Shown in pieces: positions 60,590-64,000 of a stretch of 64,000 nt of DNA (within the stretch, counting starts at the first letter, position 1; every line of letters begins with the position of its first letter). This stretch comes from an uncultured Clostridia bacterium (GTDB taxonomy: Bacteria; Bacillota; Clostridia; Christensenellales; Aristaeellaceae): the NCBI GenBank assembly GCA_934647235.1, contig CAKUFG010000008.1, positions 1 through 64,000 on the forward strand, given 5' to 3'. The notes beneath the pieces were generated by a model. The model worked only from the letters and a program-made list of their open reading frames with translations, ran no database searches and was not told where the DNA came from. A program made the position numbers and the translations under genes.

Positions 60590-61362
60590 TTCTTGGCTCC
60601 CGGTTCCGCGCCCACGCACCAGCCGCGCAGCTTGGTCACGGCGCGCTCCAGCGCGTCGCGGCTGTTGTTCCAGGGCTTGTCGGCGTTGCGGTAATCAAAT
60701 TTCAGGGTGAACCACTCCAGCTCGTCCGCCACGCGGGACAGGCTGTCGTCGGTCAGCTTTTCCATATCGGCGGCAAAATCCGCCTGCTCGCGGGCATTGA
60801 GCTGGCTGGCGGCCATGCGCAGCAGCAGCGCCGCATCCTTGAGGCATACGCCCTTGGACTGCTGAAACACCTGCCTGAAGGCCGCGTCGTTGGCATACAG
60901 ATGCAGGAAGGTATAGGCATAGCGGTTCATGTTATCCTGGATGCTGTCGCACAGGATGCAGGAGGAGGTGAGCTTGTCCAGCCCGTCCGCCGCAGCCAGC
61001 AGCGCTTCCTTGCCGCCGCCCTTGCCCAGCGCGCGCTTGACCGCCGGCGCGCCCGCGCCCGCCCTGGCCCCCTGCGCGGCGGCGTCCAGCAGCTTATGCG
61101 CCTTGCCGGCCGTTTCCTTCAGATGGGTGTGCGTCATCAGCGCGTGGCCCAGACGATTCTGCTGGGCGTAAAGCAGCACATGGTGCCGCTGGCAAAAGCC
61201 CTTTTCGTTAACGCGCACGCGGGTATCGGGCTCCATCACCGAGCCGCCCAGAAACCGATCCACATCGGCCGCCTCGATGCTGCGGCGCAGCGCGCACAGC
61301 GGGCACTCGCCCTGCTGCTTGAGCGCATCCCACACGGGGATGGTATCGATATGATAACGCAT
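60586..61362 (-). CDS. DUF6062-family protein
   Basis: This 258-residue protein starts MRYHIDTIPVWDALKQQGECPLCAL and has FLGGSVMEPDTRVRVNEKGFCQRHH and CILCDSIQDNM. Cys pairs CPLC and CILC with conserved Cys/His suggest metal binding. The family is widespread in Clostridia and uncharacterised. It begins a three-gene coupled run with the two GerMN lipoproteins. Confidence 0.85.
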   Translation of the reverse strand: MRYHIDTIPVWDALKQQGECPLCALRRSIEAADVDRFLGGSVMEPDTRVRVNEKGFCQRHHVLLYAQQNRLGHALMTHTHLKETAGKAHKLLDAAAQGARAGAGAPAVKRALGKGGGKEALLAAADGLDKLTSSCILCDSIQDNMNRYAYTFLHLYANDAAFRQVFQQSKGVCLKDAALLLRMAASQLNAREQADFAADMEKLTDDSLSRVADELEWFTLKFDYRNADKPWNNSRDALERAVTKLRGWCVGAEPGAKK

Positions 61363-61439
61363 GGATGCCTGTGCCTCCTGAAATGAAATGTTGGAAATGC
61401 TGTGCAGGAAAGGGCGGATCGCCCGCCATAGAATTTTCC

Positions 61440-61960
61440 TTTGAGGAAAAGGCTTTTATTGTTGTGCGATTGTTAAGCAGCGAGAGGATGCTGCTGCATT
61501 AGTGCAGTCAACAGAAACCTTCTCCTTGAGGAGAAGGTGGGCGGCTTTAGCCGCTCGGATGAGGTGTAGGCTACGAAGTAGCCGTTATGGTTGTTGCTAT
61601 ATAAGGTAACGCCGCTGCGGCGGCTACACCTCACCACCGCCTACGGCGGAGCCTCTCCTCAAGGAGAAGCCTTTTGGGGCTATCAATTGCCAACTATCGC
61701 TAACCTCCACGCCTGATTTGCGCACCCAACCACCGCCCCGTGGCACGCCGATGCAATCGGCGCAGGGCTGGCGAAGCCAGGCCAAGGGGGAAAGCGGGAA
61801 GCGAACGGAGGAAAGCTGGCTTTCATCCGGGCGGTTCAGGCTTTCTCCTGCCACGGGGCCTCAAGCAGCAGTGCCGCCTGCCAGTTTAAAACCAATAACT
61901 TTCACATCACACACAGGTTCTTTGTTACTTTCTTTACTGAAGAAAGTAACGTCCTTCCCC
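61440..61960. repeat. Repeat modules B-C'-A' in a divergent gap
   Basis: The gap 61363-62048 holds no supported gene. Module B (about 61510-61678), reverse module C (about 61683-61860) and reverse module A (hairpin 61924-61934 with 61940-61950) follow one another in the same order as 5046-5484. A short copy of 8500-8550 lies at 61455-61508. Confidence 0.75.
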
Positions 61961-62048
61961 GCCTCAAAAACAACCGCCCTATTCTACCACAATCGGCGGT
62001 ATTTGCGCAACCGCACGTGCATATGCTGATATGCAAGGAGGGATGAGC

Positions 62049-62885
62049 ATGCGCGCGGATCGTCTGCAAACCAACATCTATCCAATCTCCCACCGCCCGG
62101 CGCGCGCCGCGCTGTGCCTGCTACTGGGCGCGGGCATTCTGGCGCTGGCCGTATATCTGCAGCTGGGGCGCGGTGGCAGCCTGCCCTTTTCGCTTGGCAG
62201 CCCGGCCACCGCCGCGCCGTCGCACGCCACGCCCGCCCCCAAGCGCGCCGAGGACGAAATCACCCTGGCCGCGCATACCTGGTACGCCCTGCAATTGGGC
62301 GCGTTTACCCAGGAGGGCTCGGCGCGTCAGCTGGCGCAGGAATATATCGCACGCGGCGCGGCAGGCTATGTGCAGCAGCAGGATACCACCTACCGCGTGC
62401 TGGCCGCCGCCTATCCCACCCGCGCCGAGGCGCAGGCCGTGCAGACGCGCCTGAGCGCCCAGAACGTGAGCGTGTACATCCATCCCTTCACACAGCCCGA
62501 GCTGTCCCTGCGCGCCCAGGGCAGCGCCGCCCAGGTGGAGGCCGTGCGCGAAACGCTGGCATATCTGGACGCGCTGGCCGATAAGCTGGGCACGCTCTCC
62601 TGCGCGCTGGACGCGCACGATCTGGACGACGCAGCCGCCCGCAGCGCCCTACAATCCGAGGGCAGCACCTGCGCGGGGCTGAAAAAGCAGCTGCTCAGCG
62701 CCTTTGACGGCGAGCTGCCCGAGCTGCTCTCCCAGCCCGCCGTGCTGCTGGATTGTATCTGCGCTGAATCCGACGCGCTGCAAAAAGAAACAAGCGCCGC
62801 GCGGACGGGCGCGGCGCTCAAGCGCTGCCAGCTGGCAGCCGCCGTGGGCATGATGGATTTTGCAGCCGCGCTGCAGGGGCGTTAA
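62049..62885 (+). CDS. SPOR-domain membrane protein
   Basis: This 278-residue protein has one N-terminal helix (residues about 21-39) and a SPOR-type domain of about 75 residues (WYALQLGAFTQEGSARQLAQEYIARGAAGYVQQQDTTYRVLAAAYPTRAEA), which in other proteins binds denuded peptidoglycan. A helical tail follows. The start at 62049 gives a better distance to AAGGAGGG than the ATG six bases earlier. It overlaps the opposing gene by 4 bp at their stops. Confidence 0.82.
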   Translation: MRADRLQTNIYPISHRPARAALCLLLGAGILALAVYLQLGRGGSLPFSLGSPATAAPSHATPAPKRAEDEITLAAHTWYALQLGAFTQEGSARQLAQEYIARGAAGYVQQQDTTYRVLAAAYPTRAEAQAVQTRLSAQNVSVYIHPFTQPELSLRAQGSAAQVEAVRETLAYLDALADKLGTLSCALDAHDLDDAAARSALQSEGSTCAGLKKQLLSAFDGELPELLSQPAVLLDCICAESDALQKETSAARTGAALKRCQLAAAVGMMDFAAALQGR

Positions 62886-63970
62886 TTGCGCTTGGGCGCG
62901 TTGCAGTTTGCGCAGGGATTGAGCTTTTTGTATGCTTCCTCATCCCGCTGCGAATACAGGAACGAGCCCTTGAGCGGCAGGTACTTGTTGTCAATGATCG
63001 AGCAGTTCTGATCGGCGTGATAATAGGAGCCGCCGTCCGGATTGTAGTAGAGCACCTTATTGGGGTCGGGGCTGGCAGTGGGCGCCACGGTGTAAACGGG
63101 GGCGGCGCTGGCTTCCACCTTGACCTCGGTGGCGGAGGACAGCGACGCGGGATCGACATACCACACGCCGTTTACACGCAGCATCAGCACCTCGTAGCGG
63201 TAGTTTTTCTGCGTGCCGTTGGCGCGGTCCATCAGCGCCTCCATGGTGATGGTGCGCGAGTCGTCCGAATCGCTGCCCGCCACGTTGACGATGTTGAAAC
63301 TCAGCGGCGTGTTTACGCCGCGGATGTTGAAGATCTCGCGCAGGGGGATTTTCTGGGCGTTGACCCAGGAGGGCGTGCAGCAGGCCAGCATGCCGTTGTC
63401 ATCCTGGCTCATCCAGCTGTTCATAAAGGTTTCCAGGCGGCTCTGCGCCTCCGAGCGCGAATCGGGCGTAGGCGCGGCGCTGACGCTGCTGCTGGGCCGC
63501 GCGGCCTCCACGCTGCCTGCAAACGCGCCCACATCGCTGGCCGTCACATTGCTGCCAAACAGCGCGCTGTAATCGATACCGCCGCCCTGGGCCGGGTTTT
63601 CGCTCTGCCCGGCGATGGGGTGGGTGAACCACAGCGCCGCAGCCAGGGATACGATCATCAGGGCGGTGTAGATCAGCGTCATGGTGGTGCGCGCCTGGGG
63701 CACAAAAGCGTGCCCCAGCCACATGATCAGCAGCGCCAGCGCGGCCAGGGCCAGAAAGGCCCAGTGCAGCTCGGTATAGCGCAGGATCAGCGCAATCACA
63801 AACAGCGCGGGCAGCAGCAGGCTCATGATCACCTGCAGGCCCACAAACGTGCGCTGCCGGGGCTGACGCGGCCTGTGCTCGGGCGGAACCTGAAACCCGC
63901 CGCCTGAGGAGCGGCTGTGCTTTAGTCCATATAATGGTGAGGATGAATACTTCTGTCGGTTTTCGCTCAT
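62882..63970 (-). CDS. Membrane protein with a C-terminal Cys/His metal-like motif
   Basis: This 362-residue protein has a hydrophilic head, three helices at about residues 45-125 (VIMSLLLPALFVIALILRY, then ...WAFLALAALALLIMWLG, TLIYTALMIVSLAAALWF), a Ser/Pro-rich linker and an outside domain. The last 50 residues (YYHADQNCSIIDNKYLPL ... NPCANC) form the H-x4-C ... C-x2-C pattern seen at the ends of several secreted Firmicute proteins. Function is unknown. GGAGGAGG precedes the start at 63970. Confidence 0.75.
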   Translation of the reverse strand: MSENRQKYSSSPLYGLKHSRSSGGGFQVPPEHRPRQPRQRTFVGLQVIMSLLLPALFVIALILRYTELHWAFLALAALALLIMWLGHAFVPQARTTMTLIYTALMIVSLAAALWFTHPIAGQSENPAQGGGIDYSALFGSNVTASDVGAFAGSVEAARPSSSVSAAPTPDSRSEAQSRLETFMNSWMSQDDNGMLACCTPSWVNAQKIPLREIFNIRGVNTPLSFNIVNVAGSDSDDSRTITMEALMDRANGTQKNYRYEVLMLRVNGVWYVDPASLSSATEVKVEASAAPVYTVAPTASPDPNKVLYYNPDGGSYYHADQNCSIIDNKYLPLKGSFLYSQRDEEAYKKLNPCANCNAPKRN

Positions 63971-64000
63971 TCGTCCTCCTCCTTCCAAAGTACATGATTG

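Overview
The window looks like chromosome from a GC-rich, anaerobic, spore-forming (or ancestrally spore-forming) Clostridia-type Firmicute. Indications are a darA-holB-ricT operon, a CotF-type spore-coat pair, two GerMN lipoproteins, a DUF6062 protein, strong AGGAGG ribosome-binding sites, sigma-A promoters with 16-17 bp spacers, and several short lipoboxes. No rRNA, tRNA, CRISPR array, prophage or insertion-sequence transposase was seen. The family-level identity of the organism cannot be fixed from the sequence alone.

Layout: 0.2-1.1 kb carries smpB and the tmRNA gene ssrA on the minus strand, only 3 nt apart. 1.2-4.7 kb has a hypothetical protein, a sulfatase and a CbxX-type AAA ATPase. 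5.5-9.7 kb has ricT, holB, darA and gapA. 9.8-10.5 kb has a 58-residue zinc-ribbon gene divergent from an XRE regulator. 10.6-16.6 kb is a sugar-type ABC importer (two permeases, one binding protein) followed by a membrane AraC regulator. 16.9-20.9 kb has an M20 peptidase, an HExxH protein, a secreted Cys-rich protein and a diguanylate cyclase.

21.0-33.7 kb is the most distinctive block, all on the plus strand: PfkB kinase, zinc polyol-type dehydrogenase, FGGY kinase, a cytoplasmic type I phosphodiesterase, three tandem paralogous binding proteins, one MsmX/UgpC-type ATPase and two permeases. It reads as one uptake-and-breakdown system for a polyol or sugar, plausibly taken up as a phosphodiester; the substrate is inferred, not shown.

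33.9-54 kb is mostly housekeeping and hypothetical genes: a Cthe_2159-like secreted protein, pepF, phosphohexomutase, transketolase, a MurC-type ligase, an ECF sigma factor with a tiny membrane partner, a FAD oxidoreductase, recX and a serine hydrolase. 54-64 kb has cotF-type genes, recD2, a TtcA-family enzyme, two GerMN lipoproteins, a SPOR-domain protein and a membrane protein.

Seven intergenic gaps (4.7-5.5, 7.9-8.6, 12.9-13.1, 50.65-51.05, 54.6-54.8, 57.8-58.0 and 61.4-62.0 kb) are filled by a family of modular, palindromic repeats whose modules tend to follow a fixed order. One of their hairpins keeps its pairing while its bases change between copies.
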